From Apiosordaria backusii (Eukaryota; Ascomycota; Sordariomycetes; Sordariales; Lasiosphaeriaceae): a DNA stretch of 64,000 nt. This document shows, in pieces, positions 1 through 11,093 of this stretch; position 1 is the first letter of the stretch, and each line of letters opens with the position of its first letter. A program made the position numbers and the translations under genes. Location: NCBI GenBank assembly GCA_030549205.1, contig JAUKTV010000001.1:1798001-1862000 (forward strand), read 5' to 3'. The notes under the pieces are model-generated. The model made no database searches, was not told the DNA's origin, and saw only the letters and a program-made list of their open reading frames with translations.

Positions 1-2246
1 GGATTCGCACCAGGAGCTGGTGGATTGTTATGCGGCTGCTTGGACGCTTCAGCGGACCGTTGCAGAACGATCTCCAACACCAATTGGCCCGAACTTCAGA
101 TTCCCCAGGGTTACCAGTGACGGGAAACCGTGCCGCCAGGGGGATGTTGCTGCCGCACTAACATTCCCCTGGCCTCTCGCCTCCAGAAACCCCCAGCATC
201 GCGGAGGCACGATGAGACTTCGACGCTCGAGACCTCTCTGGCAGTTATGTTACGTACTGCCGCATTATTATCCGTCTTCCAGCCTCGAGTAGGTCTTACT
301 GCACTTTTGCGCATGTCAGCGTATTATTACTCCCTCCGTGTTACCCGTCTTGTAATGTAAACATGGACCAGGCTTCGAATCAGAATGCGACACGCCCACC
401 ATCTTCCAAGTTCAAGGGGACTTTGGCTTCTCAGCGTCTCTCGAAACCAGAGAAAGAGACTGCATCACAACTGCCGCCAGCAGACAAACGATGTCAGTGG
501 TGGAATTACCCAAGACTCTTCGGCCGGATCTGTGATATGCGCCTTCTTTCGCATTATCAAAAGTTCTTTGGTGGTGTTAGTGGTATGTACTTTCTTCAAC
601 TTGAGGCTAACAACAACCCCAGAGTGGCAGAGGTACCTCCTGAAATGTACCATAACCCCACCAAAACCCTTGTCATGAAGCTCCAGAAGATCTTCAGCTG
701 CACCCCCGATTCCTCGTCGAAGCTCCCATGCTCCCCCTGCCACGCCAGCCCATCCCCCATCCTGGGGCTTGTCAACAATCAGGGCGATATTATAAACCAT
801 CGACAAGTTTGTCGTGAACTTGTTTCCTTTCTCTGGTCTTCAGTCCTCATCTTGATGACCCAACCATCCCGCCTCCTTCTGTCTTCTTTACTCCCCTTCT
901 CTAGCTCCGTGAGCATCACATCGAAGCGCTGAGCTCTGCGAGTTCTCTCCAAACGATTCGTACCTGATACCTCTTACCTCGAGCTTCATTCTTTTCCCTT
1001 TCTTGTGCTTCAATTGATTCGTTCCCTGGTGGGCTTTGTCTCTTGCAGTTTATTTCACTAGACTCCAAGCCATCTGGCACCCAATTCCTCGGTCTCTCGA
1101 CAGGCGTCCAATCGCTGCAAGCGTCACTTTGATATCTCGTGCATTGGCTTCGAACTTGGCACACCCCGCCTATTTTCGACTTTCAGGTTAAAGATAGATC
1201 AGATCAGACTGGCAACCGGCTGTTGGGCACGATCGAGAAGAACATATCACCACTTTCGAAAGAAACAATTCACGTGGAGGGCGAATCTGCACCCAGATCA
1301 CCAGTTGACAGAATATCGCCACCAATCGCGTGTTTTTAACAGGGCACCAACGCCACAAGCATCTTCAAAACTGCCAACCGCTGGTCTCGTCCCAGTTGAC
1401 CCCGCCACATCCGCCACCAGCCCCTCCGTCAAGAGCAGGCCAGGTTCCCGCTCCCCGCTCGGCACAGCGTCCCGACACCGTAACGTTTCCAAGACATTCA
1501 CAGGTCAGATCCGCTGAGGAGTCACGGACACTGACTGCCGAAAGTGGGTGATTACAAGACCCTGAAGGTGAGCACCCTCACATTCCGGTGTAGGACCCTG
1601 TTGATCCGGTGGTGTTGTGGCTGCGATCAACGAGATGGTGGTCCTTGTGATGCCCCAGCACAGACAGTGTGTGCCGCAACGGGATCCTGGCTGGGGGCAT
1701 GTTTTGGAGACCACCTCGGACGAGAAACGAAGAAAGAGAAGGGATAACATCTGCAACCCTATGCCCGGACCTGCTGACACACCCTCTCCGCCTCCCACAG
1801 ATTTCCCGTTGTGCCTCTTGTCCGGCTCATTGATTTGATTGCTCGGATTTTCCAGGTCTGATTGTCAAGCAATTGACAACTGCCCAGACAACATCCCACT
1901 TTTGACTCCGGTCTCTTGCGTCCTGTGACGTCGAACGACAGCCCCCGGATTTGTCTCCTGCATAACCGCATCAGTGCATCCCGGCTGCAGCACGGCGTGT
2001 TACACAGCTGCATACTGGGTTTCTGTGAGATCCGGTCTATCGCAGAAGGTTCCGTCGCCGCCAGACGAAAATCCCAAGCTGTTGATCCGCGGGGTGCCCG
2101 GCGCACATCCTCACACGCTCGTTCTCGATTGGTGTACCAGTACCTGGCTAAACTGCCCTAGCACCACATCAAACCCAAGAATCGTTTGCAGGGACTGCAC
2201 AACAGTGGACGGGCCGAAAATAGACGAACCCCACCGCCCAGCGACC
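1..2246. other. Upstream/leader region of the NAD kinase gene
   Basis: No gene is recognised here. Several short reading frames exist on both strands, the longest ATG-initiated one being 363-932 (+), but none resembles a known family. The frame of the downstream kinase stays open upstream of its likely ATG, back to about position 1974. The region probably holds the promoter and a long 5' leader, possibly with leader introns. Confidence 0.5.
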
Positions 2247-4196
2247 ATGTCCGGCCCAATTTCTTCGCCTACCGCGATTCACCCTGTCCTTAGTCACCCT
2301 CACCCCGCTGAGCCCTCTTTTCCTTCGTTGCAGCGGTCGTCGGATGGAGTTAATAAGGGCGAGTCCGCCATCTCCGACCGAGCCAAGGGTCCCAATGTTT
2401 CTTTTGGCTTGATGTCGTCCACCTCCAACGCCGCCGCCCTCCCCCAGACTCAAGACTCCAACCTTCCCCTCCGAAATGCTGATCTCGCGACCACACCGAA
2501 CTCCGCTCTGCCTGCTCTAGGCTCCTCGGTGACTACCGATTCCGATCCCCTGCACGGGCAGGGTAACCGCATCACTTCTCCCCCAGCAACTGCTCGCGGC
2601 CACCGCAAGAACCAACTCTCGATCGAGTCTGTCCCGCGGCAGACTATTATGAAAGCATTGGCCTCGGTGGCTCGACACAACAGACCTCAGCCTCTATCAC
2701 TCACCGGGATGCTCTCCGCCCACAGCATGGCCGACAACCGGCCCACGTCTTCTTCCTCACAGCAGCTTTGCGATGCGCTCAACGGACTGGCCGCTCAGCA
2801 AAGCGCTCGTAGCACTGCCAGCCAGTACATGACTCCTGCCACCGCCTTCCCCTCGCTGCAGTCGCCATGCTTCTATCACAACCGCTTCGACGACGCCGTC
2901 GACTTCGAGAAGGTCCTCGAGGAGATCAAGAACGATGAGTACATGTCGCATTCTCGCCTCGTACAAACCGCCACTGGTGTCCGGGAGGTATCCAAGCAAC
3001 TGCAGCGCCGTCCCATCAGGCGTGCCGTACGAAGCGTTATGATTGTTACCAAGGCCCGCGATAACCAGCTGGTCCTTCTCACACGCGAGCTCACCCAGTG
3101 GCTTCTTCGGACACCACGATATGGTTCTGATGTGGGAGTGAATGTGTATGTGGACGCCAAGTTGCGCCACGCCAAACGTTTCGATGCGCCGTCCATCGTC
3201 GCAGAGAACGAAAAGTTCAACGATATGCTTCGGTACTGGACTCCGGATCTGTGCTGGAGCCAGCCCGAGCAGTTTGACCTAGTTCTTACCCTTGGAGGTG
3301 ACGGAACTGTCCTCTTCACATCGTGGCTTTTCCAGCGCGTTGTGCCACCCGTTTTGTCCTTCAGTTTGGGTAGTCTGGGTTTCTTGACAACCTTTGAATT
3401 TGAGAAGTACAAGGATCATCTCAACCGGATTATGGGCGAAGCTGGAATGCGCGTCAACCTGCGGATGCGCTTCACTTGCACTGTGTATAGGGACAGGGAC
3501 GGATCTATTGATATGGAGGAGGGCGAGCAATTTGAGGTGCTCAACGAGCTCGTTATTGACCGAGGGCCGTCACCTTACGTCTCCAACCTGGAGTTGTACG
3601 GCGACAATGAGCTTTTGACCGTGGTCCAGGCGGACGGTTGCATCTTTTCCACGCCGACTGGTGAGCTTTTCCACCACAAAACTTATTTTTGCGCCAGCTG
3701 CTAACATGTTCCAGGATCAACGGCCTATTCTCTCTCAGCAGGCGGCTCTCTCGTCCATCCCGATATTCCCGCCATCCTCTTGACGCCTATCTGCCCACAC
3801 ACCCTCTCCTTCCGCCCCATGGTTCTGTCGGATACCATGCTTTTGCGGGTATCCGTCCCTCGTCACAGCCGCGCCACAGCCTATTGCGCCTTTGACGGCA
3901 AGGGTCGTGTGGAGCTCAAGCAAGGCGACCATGTTACTATCACTGCGTCGCAGTATCCCTTCCCCACGGTTGTCCGGACAGACACCGAGTGGTTCGACAG
4001 CGTGTCCCGAACCCTCAGATGGAACGTCCGCGCAGCCAGCCAAAAGGCTTTTGAGACTGGTGTTCCTGGCGCAAACAAGGATGATGAAGAGGAAGACTGC
4101 TGGGATATCGACACCGACTCGGCATGCTATGCCAGCGAGGAGAGCAGCAGCGCAGCGAGCCCCTTAAGGAGGCAAATGAGTTTATTGGGATTGTGA
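2247..4196 (+). CDS. NAD kinase (ATP-NAD kinase family)
   Basis: Phosphorylates NAD to NADP with ATP. The model is join(2247..3660, 3715..4196), 631 aa. The single 54-nt intron has donor GTGAGC, a CTAAC branch at about 3701 and acceptor CCAG. It interrupts the signature, which after splicing reads TPTGSTAYSLSAGG near residue 470. The nucleotide-binding GGDGT motif lies near residue 350 in LTLGGDGTVLF, followed by SLGSLGFLTTFEF. The first 200 residues are Ser/Pro/Thr-rich and look disordered. The C-terminus is acidic (DDEEEDCWDIDTD). The ATG at 2247 was chosen for its context (gcgaccATGtcc) although the frame is open upstream. The long N-terminal extension is typical of cytosolic Utr1-type fungal NAD kinases. 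Assigning it to Utr1 rather than the mitochondrial Pos5 type is inference. Confidence 0.93.
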
Positions 4197-5095
4197 TGAT
4201 AGAGCGAGTGACAGCGTGCGAAGATACCACATCGTGTTTTTTGGGTATTAGAAGAAAGCATGATACGACAACAACAACAACAACCTATACGAGCATTTTC
4301 ATGGATTGGACCGGACTGGATTGGATCAACAAACCACCAACGAATGGGGGATGGGATCAAGACAAACGGCGTTTGAAAGGAGTACTTTTGGGACAATGAC
4401 ATCAAACTCGAGTCGAGTTTGACAATTTTTTTTGGATATATTGTTTTTGGCTTTATTTTTAATGTTTTCTTTCTTGGGATCGTCGACCGCGACGAGGTGT
4501 TATATCCCATGAATGGACAGCATCTTTATACTATACATATTTACAAACATATATAAACTTATATTTTTTACCTTTGACCTCTTTCTCATCACAACAGTGA
4601 TGCGGGATATTTTATCCGCTTCTATGAGAACAAGACATGAAAAGCCCCAATACAAGACAGATGGCCAGAGCAGATCCTCAACTGCCATCTGTCCGAGATT
4701 CCAAGACCACCACCCCCCCTCTTGAGCCTTGGTTTGGCAAGACTCGCCAAAGCACCCAAGAAAAAAAAAGGGCCCCATCCACGTACGTAACCGTTACCAT
4801 TTCACCCGGTTTTCTCGTTCATGCAAGTTTTTTATTATCCCCACGCTCGTAGCGTGCATTGCAGGATGTGGGGTATTGGGTGTGTTGTAGGGAAGCAAGC
4901 ATGTGAGAGAGGAGAGGGCTGTGTGGGGGAGCGGGGATTATGTAGTGTATGACCGAGAAACAATCATGCGATTCCTTTCTAGATTTGTTCGAATGCATGC
5001 TTGATTCCCGTTGCGTATTGCCGTTGCGCTAGTGTTTTGCTCTCGGTTGCTGTTGATGATGATGATGTGCTCGTAGCCTTGTGGAGGTTGGGGGA

Positions 5096-5110
5096 GGGGG
5101 GGGGGGGGGG
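5096..5110. repeat. Poly-G tract, 15 nt
   Basis: Uninterrupted run of G preceded by GGGGA. Runs like this are prone to length errors in assemblies. Confidence 0.9.
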
Positions 5111-5328
5111 CTCAGAGGACAAAACACCGAAGCGCGAGGGAATGAGACGAGGGGCCGAAAAGTTAAAATACTCTCAGACTTGGTTGTTTGTTTTGTTCTT
5201 TGGATGAACTTGTTTGCTTGTCAATAAACACGCTTTGGGGTTTGGATATTTTAATGAGGAGAGTCAATTCTGTCAAAAGTGAAGGTTCGCTATTGCTTGC
5301 TCGGAAATAATTCTATTCTCCGAATAGC

Positions 5329-5360
5329 TACCTACCTACCTACCTACCTACCTACCTACC
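5329..5360. repeat. TACC tetranucleotide microsatellite
   Basis: Eight perfect tandem TACC units followed by TAG. TAGGTA/TACCTA-rich stretches occur again at other sites in the window, for example near 16434, 18395 and 46168. Confidence 0.9.
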
Positions 5361-6099
5361 TAGCTATCACCACAGCACCCCTCCTTACCTTTAACAAGCT
5401 ACACCAATACACTAAGCTAGGTAATACACTAAAACAAACGAACCCCTCCTTTTTCTTCAGCACCACTCAGTCTCAAAACCCCTTACCCAGCAACCTGAGA
5501 GTGTATACGTCATCGTAGTCATCATCCCTTTTAAGCTTAAACAAACCCCTAACCCCTTACCTCTTCTTCATCCTTTTGCCTAGGTAAACCCCACCAAAGT
5601 CAATAAACAAATCACCAGAAAATCATCCCCCAAACTTGTTTGTTCATTACACCAAGTAATTATTCCTTATCCCGCCATGATCATTTTTCCATAATACCAT
5701 CCTTGACACCCTCCACATCTTCAGCCTTTTCACCTGGTGTAATGTAACATATATAACAAACAACAGCTCAAAGAGCTCAAAGACTCCGCCCAATTTGTAG
5801 ACCCCCGGACTCTGGAGAGAAAGATATCCCAGATTTATACATCCATACATAACTCCCCGATTCCAATCCTAATGAAACACGCACGCCCCTTTGCGGTTTA
5901 GAAAAAAAAAGAAAAGGGCAGGTATCACAATCAAATACAATAGAATCCCCAGCCCATCCGTCCGTCCAGTCCGTCCAGTACCACCAACCCGATAAAAAAC
6001 CGAATAATGGACCTTTGCGCCGGTACCCGACCAAATTATACAACGCCCCGTTTTTGAGCCCGTCCAGAAATGCCCAAAGAAGGAAGGAGACAGAATCAA

Positions 6100-8226
6100 T
6101 CACCTCCAATTCCCCTGGCTCAAACTCAACAACCCAGCCACAGCATCCACGTCGCTCTTCTTGCTCGGGCTTACATTGCCCCTCATAAACCTCTCCACCT
6201 CATCATCCAGGGCCGCCCTCGAGGAAGCAGGGCTCCTATTCTCAGCCTCGTCATCCTCAAAGATTTCCAGCACGGAATCCCGAGCAGCGCGCTTATCGCG
6301 TCTCTGCCCCCACCCTTTGACCGGGGCTGTGTTGGCCCGGTTGTTCAGGGCAGCTCGGTTATTCACCGGAGTGCGGCGGGGGTTCTTCCTGTAGTCTTTT
6401 TCTGACCTTGTAGCAGAGGAAGGAAGAGGGCGGCGGCCGGTTGTGGAAGATCCCATGATTGGCTGAATGTGAGAATAGTAAGGGGTGCGGGGGTTGCCAT
6501 CTTCATCGGGGCTCCAGTTCTCCTTGTCAGAGTCGTGGCCTGAGGGGGAGTGTTGCGTGTGAACTTTAATCTTCTCGGAAGGAGTGCTGATATCCTGCTG
6601 GTTGGCAAGGTTGGCCTTCTCGCTGAGCCCAAGGGCAGACTGCATCCTGGCAACACTGCTTGACGCTCTGCCCAGCTTGGCCTTCTTAGCCATGCCTGGG
6701 CGAGGGGTGGCCTTGCTGATGGTGGCATTGCGCTTGGCGCTGCTGCTTTGCTGAAGAGGGCTGCCGCCTGTTGAGCTGGTTGACCGGAGAAGGCTGATAG
6801 CCGCGATGGCGGAGCCGTTGCTCTCATTCTTGGCTTGTGCTGTGAGAGCATCCTCGCGGTTCTCAGCATCGCAGGCAAACTCCCAGGCGTGCACATCCCT
6901 TGACCTCCCACGAGTGAGGCGGGGAGGCAATGGGCTGTGGTTGGTGAGAGAGCTGGTCAGAACTGAAATGGGTGGAAGAGTGACAATAGGAGAGGCACTG
7001 TGACTTCGTTGCAGGTTTGGTCGCCGAATAGAACGGAGCGACTGCAACATATCTGGGGCTGGTGGGGCGGCAATGGGACGTGGTGGTGAGATGGTTGAGG
7101 CCACAACTTCGGCCTTGCCTTCTAACGACATGGAAATACGGAAACGAGAGGACTGAGTGCTTGGTGGGGGTAGGATTGAACCAGCAGAGAACGCTGGCGG
7201 GCATGACGACGAGAAGGATTCGAGGCTGTAGCTCGGGTTAGGAGATACTGTGATAGGCTGCATCATAGGTGTTACCCACGAGAAGGGCTCATCATGACCA
7301 GCGGTTACTGGTGTTGTGAATGAGTTGCCAGTATTCCACCTGTTGGAAAGATAACCAACTGACGCCGAGAAGGACCGTGACAGAGCTGAAGACTGTTCAT
7401 GAGCGGGTCTTGGCTTGGGAGCAGGGGTGGCCAGCTCCTTAGCGTTCTCCTGGGGTTCCTCCCACTTGGTAGCCTCGCGGGGTACTTCGGCTACTGGTTC
7501 AGTCTCCTCCCCAGCTTGAGATACGGGTCGATCCGGCTGGGCGGGTGACGTTGGTTCCGGGTCAGGTCGTGATACTGGTTGAAGCGGAGAAGTATTGGTG
7601 ATGTCGGAGCTAAAAGAGGTGTTGTAAGGGGCGGGGTCAGAAGAGAGGATCTGCATCCCGCCGTATCTGAGGGCTGCAAGCTCTTGCGGCGACAAGGGAC
7701 GTGATTTTCTTCTGTCGTTCTGCCTTCTGTTTTGGAACCAAATCTAACCACGATATGTCAGTGCCTACTCGGTAAAGGCAGAGAACATATACGCGTCCTG
7801 GTCCTCGCTAGCACTGACCTGAACCTCTTTTTCGTTGAGTGAGACGCGTTTTACAATGTCGAGACGCGCTGCCTTGTCGGGTTTGGGGTTGGCATTGTAG
7901 GCTGCCTCGAGGATGGCCTTGTCTTTGGCACTACAGAACGCGTCATTGTCAGTAAACCGAGGTCACAATCCAGCAAATAATGCCATAGTTGGCTCCGTCA
8001 CATACGCGGTGCGTTTCCTCTTTCCCTTAGGGTGCCTTTCGTTCTCTCCAACTGATCTCAGGAACTCTTGACTGTATTCAGGTGACGACTGCTGGGGGAT
8101 TGCGGGGAGGGCATTGGCGGTGGTGGGAGAGCTCGGTTGATGTTCGTCGCCCGACGCAATGGGGGATTGAGCGCGAGGAGCTGGTGACGGAGAGGAGGCG
8201 CGTTGTGAGAGAGCTTGGTGGTCCAT
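6100..8226 (-). CDS. Homeobox transcription factor
   Basis: Predicted nuclear DNA-binding regulator, 658 aa. Model complement(join(6100..7743, 7819..7930, 8006..8226)). Both 75-nt introns fall inside the homeodomain. Spliced, residues about 68-127 run from KGKRKRTAAKDKAILEAAY through NEKEVQIWFQNRRQNDRRK, with the helix-3 hallmark WFQNRR. The remaining roughly 530 residues are Ser/Pro/Asn-rich and low in complexity. A short conserved-looking end (GLLSLSQGNWR) closes the protein. The ATG at 8226 is the only in-frame ATG before the domain. The domain resembles the fungal Yox1/Phx1-like class rather than mating-type or TALE homeodomains; this subclass is inference. Confidence 0.9.
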
Positions 8227-9126
8227 TGTCAATTGGTTTTTAGGAGGGCGGGGAAGGGGTATATCGCGAGAGGCGTGCCCGAGTCAGCAGGGCATGCTAC
8301 AATGGCACCGTCGGAAAGCTTGTGGAAGAATGTCGTTGTCCTGCTCGTACGGGATGGTGAAGCTGTGTAGGAAGCAGCAGAGGAGAGAAGGAAAGCAAGA
8401 GAAAGGTCGGTGAACGTGTCGACGCGCAAGACAGGGAAATCGGTGGCAGGAACACCCTTTTGAAAGAGGGGGTGGATATGTTGCAGACCGTGCAGACCGC
8501 GATCTGGGTATCTGTGGTGCAGAAAGCACAATCATCTAAAAAAACGGACCCACGTCGTGTGCCGGGCTCCGCCGTGCTTCTTTGCCCGCGTCTAGCTCTG
8601 GCCAATCACAGGTGGTAAAAACGCGATTGACGGTCCCGAATAGGAAACAAAGTCAACAATTACAGCGCCTCGGGAGAGCTTTCATCGAGCAGCCCAGCGC
8701 CAAGCCCATTTCAAAATTCAAGGTTTCTCTGCATGTCCCGCATCCCACCACCTTCCCTGCCTTTTTTTTTTTTTTTTTTTACGGAGTAATCAGGAACCTG
8801 TGAACGCGACACGCGACTTTCTGTCAGTTTTAAATGGCAATGGAACACGGTCTGTGCTCTTTACTCTCTCATCTAAATTGAACATTCCTCTTCATGGATT
8901 GGCGTCTTAATTGGCTCTGGCAGGGACATTGCCGCTTGAGAAGGTGAGCAATTAGCCTTTGCATCGGCGGCGGCAAACATCGTCACTCTGGTGCGATCCA
9001 TCATCGTTCTGTTTTGACTTTTTGTCTTAGTTGTTTATCGAAAGAGCATGCGTTGTATATATGCAGCTGCAATGTGGGAAACCCCCTCTCGAATTAACCA
9101 TTGAGTACATGTCGATGCCATCATTC
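8227..9126. other. Promoter region of the homeobox gene
   Basis: Lies between the homeobox start and the 3' end of the GRF gene upstream on the same strand. It contains a 19-T run at 8762-8780 directly followed by ACGGAGTA, half of a CGGAGTACTCCG-type palindrome. No coding sequence is supported. Confidence 0.5.
8762..8780. repeat. Poly-T tract, 19 nt
   Basis: Uninterrupted T run, poly-A on the minus strand, in the upstream region of the homeobox gene. It could be a nucleosome-excluding promoter element or a retroposed tail; the sequence alone does not decide. Confidence 0.9.
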
Positions 9127-10476
9127 TCAGACCACGCTATCCCCTTCTTTCCTCGATACTCCCTCAGGCACCACCCCAAGTCTTCTGAGTGCTTCGGCAA
9201 ACTCTTGACTACTCTTCAGGCGATCCTCTTCCAGTTTCGCGATCTTCCTCTGTATTTTTTCGAGAACCTCCGTAACTTCCCCGTATGCCCCAGATGCCGT
9301 CTCCTGAGACGAGGGCCAGAGCCTCCTCCGAACATGAGCAGCTGCTTCATCTTCCTCATTCTCGTCCTCGGATTCATATTCCTCCTCGATAGATTGCACC
9401 TGAGGTGCATAATATCCGTTGAGTGGTCGCCTCGCGGTCGGTGTAGGCGGGAGCCCATCGCTTTCTCCCCTTCTTTGACGCTTGGAGGAGCTCTCCGACC
9501 CGGGTTCGCTGGCGATAAGCAGAGTGTTTTTCGGTATTTTTGTCGAGCTTGAGGGTGTAGGGAGATTTCCGAGCCCGAGACCAATCTTCCTTTTACGGCT
9601 CGGGGTAGAGGAAACACTGTCGCAAGTGCTTTGGAAAGACCGCTGTGACGAAAGCTCGAAGCGTTCCAGACCGTTCAATAAGGTACTTGTCCCGGAGTTG
9701 ATCGACACGCCGTCGGTTGGTACCGCTACCAGATACATTTGCTTGTACTTCTTTGTCTGCGAGCCGCTCCATTGGCGTGGTGCTTGGAAGGTAAAGGTCG
9801 GCGCTGGGCTATTTTCAACGGCAGTGTGCATCACCTCGTCCTCCTCCTCATCCTCCTCCTCATCCTCCTCCTCATCCTCCTCCTCATCCTCCTCCTCATC
9901 CTCCTCCTCATCCTCCTCCTCATCCTCCTCCTCATCCTCCTCCTCATCCTCCTCCTCATCCTCTCCATTGTACTGACTCCTTGTCCTCACTTCACCGTCA
10001 TCACCTGGCTGTTTCCGCTGACTACCATGCGGCGCCTCACCTTCCAGTGGCTTTGTGGTAGGGTCAATCCACCAGCTCGTCTCGCAAGGCTCGTAATTGG
10101 AGCTCTTCTCGTACTCCCGATGCTTGTCCTCCAGCTCGTCTTCAAAGGCAAAGAGACCACAGCCTCCTCTGTTTTCTGGATCCCAACTCGGGCAGTTGTA
10201 AAACCACCTGCCTTGGTTATTGTTCGTGTTGTACTGGACTGGCTGGACCCTCGCCTTTTGAGGGGTTTTGCAGTTACCTGTTTTCCAAGTCAGATCGACG
10301 CACTCCTTTTTTGAGATGAGAAGAGGCAACTTACAGTAGTATACGCCATCGATCATTTGCAGTCCTTTTCCGCGCAGTCCTTTTCTGCGAGGGTCATGAA
10401 AAGGCCACCAAACTCTGTGATTGCGCCGAGCGCCAGGACACTCTTTTCTTGGTGAAGACGAGGGTGGGGTATTCAT
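9127..10476 (-). CDS. GRF-type zinc-finger protein with acidic repeat tract
   Basis: Model complement(join(9127..10277, 10335..10476)), 430 aa. Splicing a 57-nt intron (donor GTAAGT, branch CTGAC, acceptor ACAG) joins YYC to NCKTPQKARVQ. This creates the first Cys-x-Cys of a GRF finger that continues QGRWFYNCPSWDPENRGGCG LFAF. GRF fingers are single-strand nucleic-acid-binding zinc modules found in NEIL3, TOP3A and APE2 and in many small fungal proteins. After the finger come a Glu/Asp tract encoded by a perfect 12-bp repeat, a low-complexity Ser/Pro region and a C-terminal coiled coil with Lys/Glu heptads (about residues 385-420). No catalytic domain is seen. The intron codon is split after the T of the first Cys codon. 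Specific role unknown. Confidence 0.85.
   Translation of the reverse strand: MNTPPSSSPRKECPGARRNHRVWWPFHDPRRKGLRGKGLQMIDGVYYCKLPLLISKKECVDLTWKTGNCKTPQKARVQPVQYNTNNNQGRWFYNCPSWDPENRGGCGLFAFEDELEDKHREYEKSSNYEPCETSWWIDPTTKPLEGEAPHGSQRKQPGDDGEVRTRSQYNGEDEEEDEEEDEEEDEEEDEEEDEEEDEEEDEEEDEEEDEEEDEVMHTAVENSPAPTFTFQAPRQWSGSQTKKYKQMYLVAVPTDGVSINSGTSTLLNGLERFELSSQRSFQSTCDSVSSTPSRKRKIGLGLGNLPTPSSSTKIPKNTLLIASEPGSESSSKRQRRGESDGLPPTPTARRPLNGYYAPQVQSIEEEYESEDENEEDEAAAHVRRRLWPSSQETASGAYGEVTEVLEKIQRKIAKLEEDRLKSSQEFAEALRRLGVVPEGVSRKEGDSVV
9841..9960. repeat. Perfect 12-bp coding minisatellite, 10 copies
   Basis: Ten identical copies of CTCCTCCTCATC. On the minus strand they encode Asp-Glu-Glu-Glu units in the GRF protein. 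There are no point differences between copies, which points to recent expansion or homogenisation. Confidence 0.95.
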
Positions 10477-11093
10477 CTCCGCGTTCTTGTCATCTAATGT
10501 GCGCTGGCTTTGTGAGGTTGGGATACAAAGGGATGAGAACGAAGTTGAGCAGACAAGGCTGGGCTATTCGCGCAGTTAAACGTGAGAGAAGTTGAGAGCC
10601 TTGGCGCCATAAAGGAGGGGTCAGGATGGAAGAGTCGAGGAAGAGCAAACGCCTGAGATGTGACGGCCCGCTTCTGTGACCTGCGGTACAGCAGCTCAGC
10701 CATGGTCGTGATTGGGTGAAACAAGGAGGTGATGCAGCCGAATCAATAGTTTTTTCAGCTCAGGCTCTCTGAACATACACTTACGCAAGATCGACAGGAT
10801 CCATATGGAGAGGACGTACAAAATCAACGTCTGATTAATAAGGCCGCTTGAAGGTGTGCAGCTAGTGTGGTTGAAGTACATGAAATGCGACGCACCAAAA
10901 TACTTCCAACTCGAGGCCTAGGTATCTGAAGACTTGGACTCATGATCACCTTGCTTGACGAAGTGAAACCATCGTGTCCCATAATCGTAAGCAATAATTG
11001 TAAGCATGCGGCGCTGTGCCGTCCGCCACTCTCATTCATCGGAGGGTTTCCTCGCGTTTGATCCCGCAACACTCCGACCTCAGGCTCCTTTAG
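10477..11093. other. Upstream of GRF gene, no gene seen
   Basis: Promoter side of the GRF gene and downstream edge of a decayed coiled-coil gene. Short reading frames only. Confidence 0.4.

Larger units (their letters stand above)
4197..6099. other. Convergent intergenic region with simple repeats
   Basis: Lies between the 3' ends of the NAD kinase (+) and the homeobox gene (-). It holds the 3' untranslated regions, a 15-G run and a TACC microsatellite. No coding sequence is supported. Confidence 0.6.

Noticed and set aside
363..932. 189-codon ATG-initiated frame (+)
   Set aside because: Reasonable start context, but the composition is not protein-like, it matches no family known to me, and other frames overlap it on both strands.
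9482..9976. Frame (+) with a poly-Ser run, and another with poly-Leu/Ile
   Set aside because: Both are reverse-strand readings of the Asp/Glu repeat in the GRF gene.
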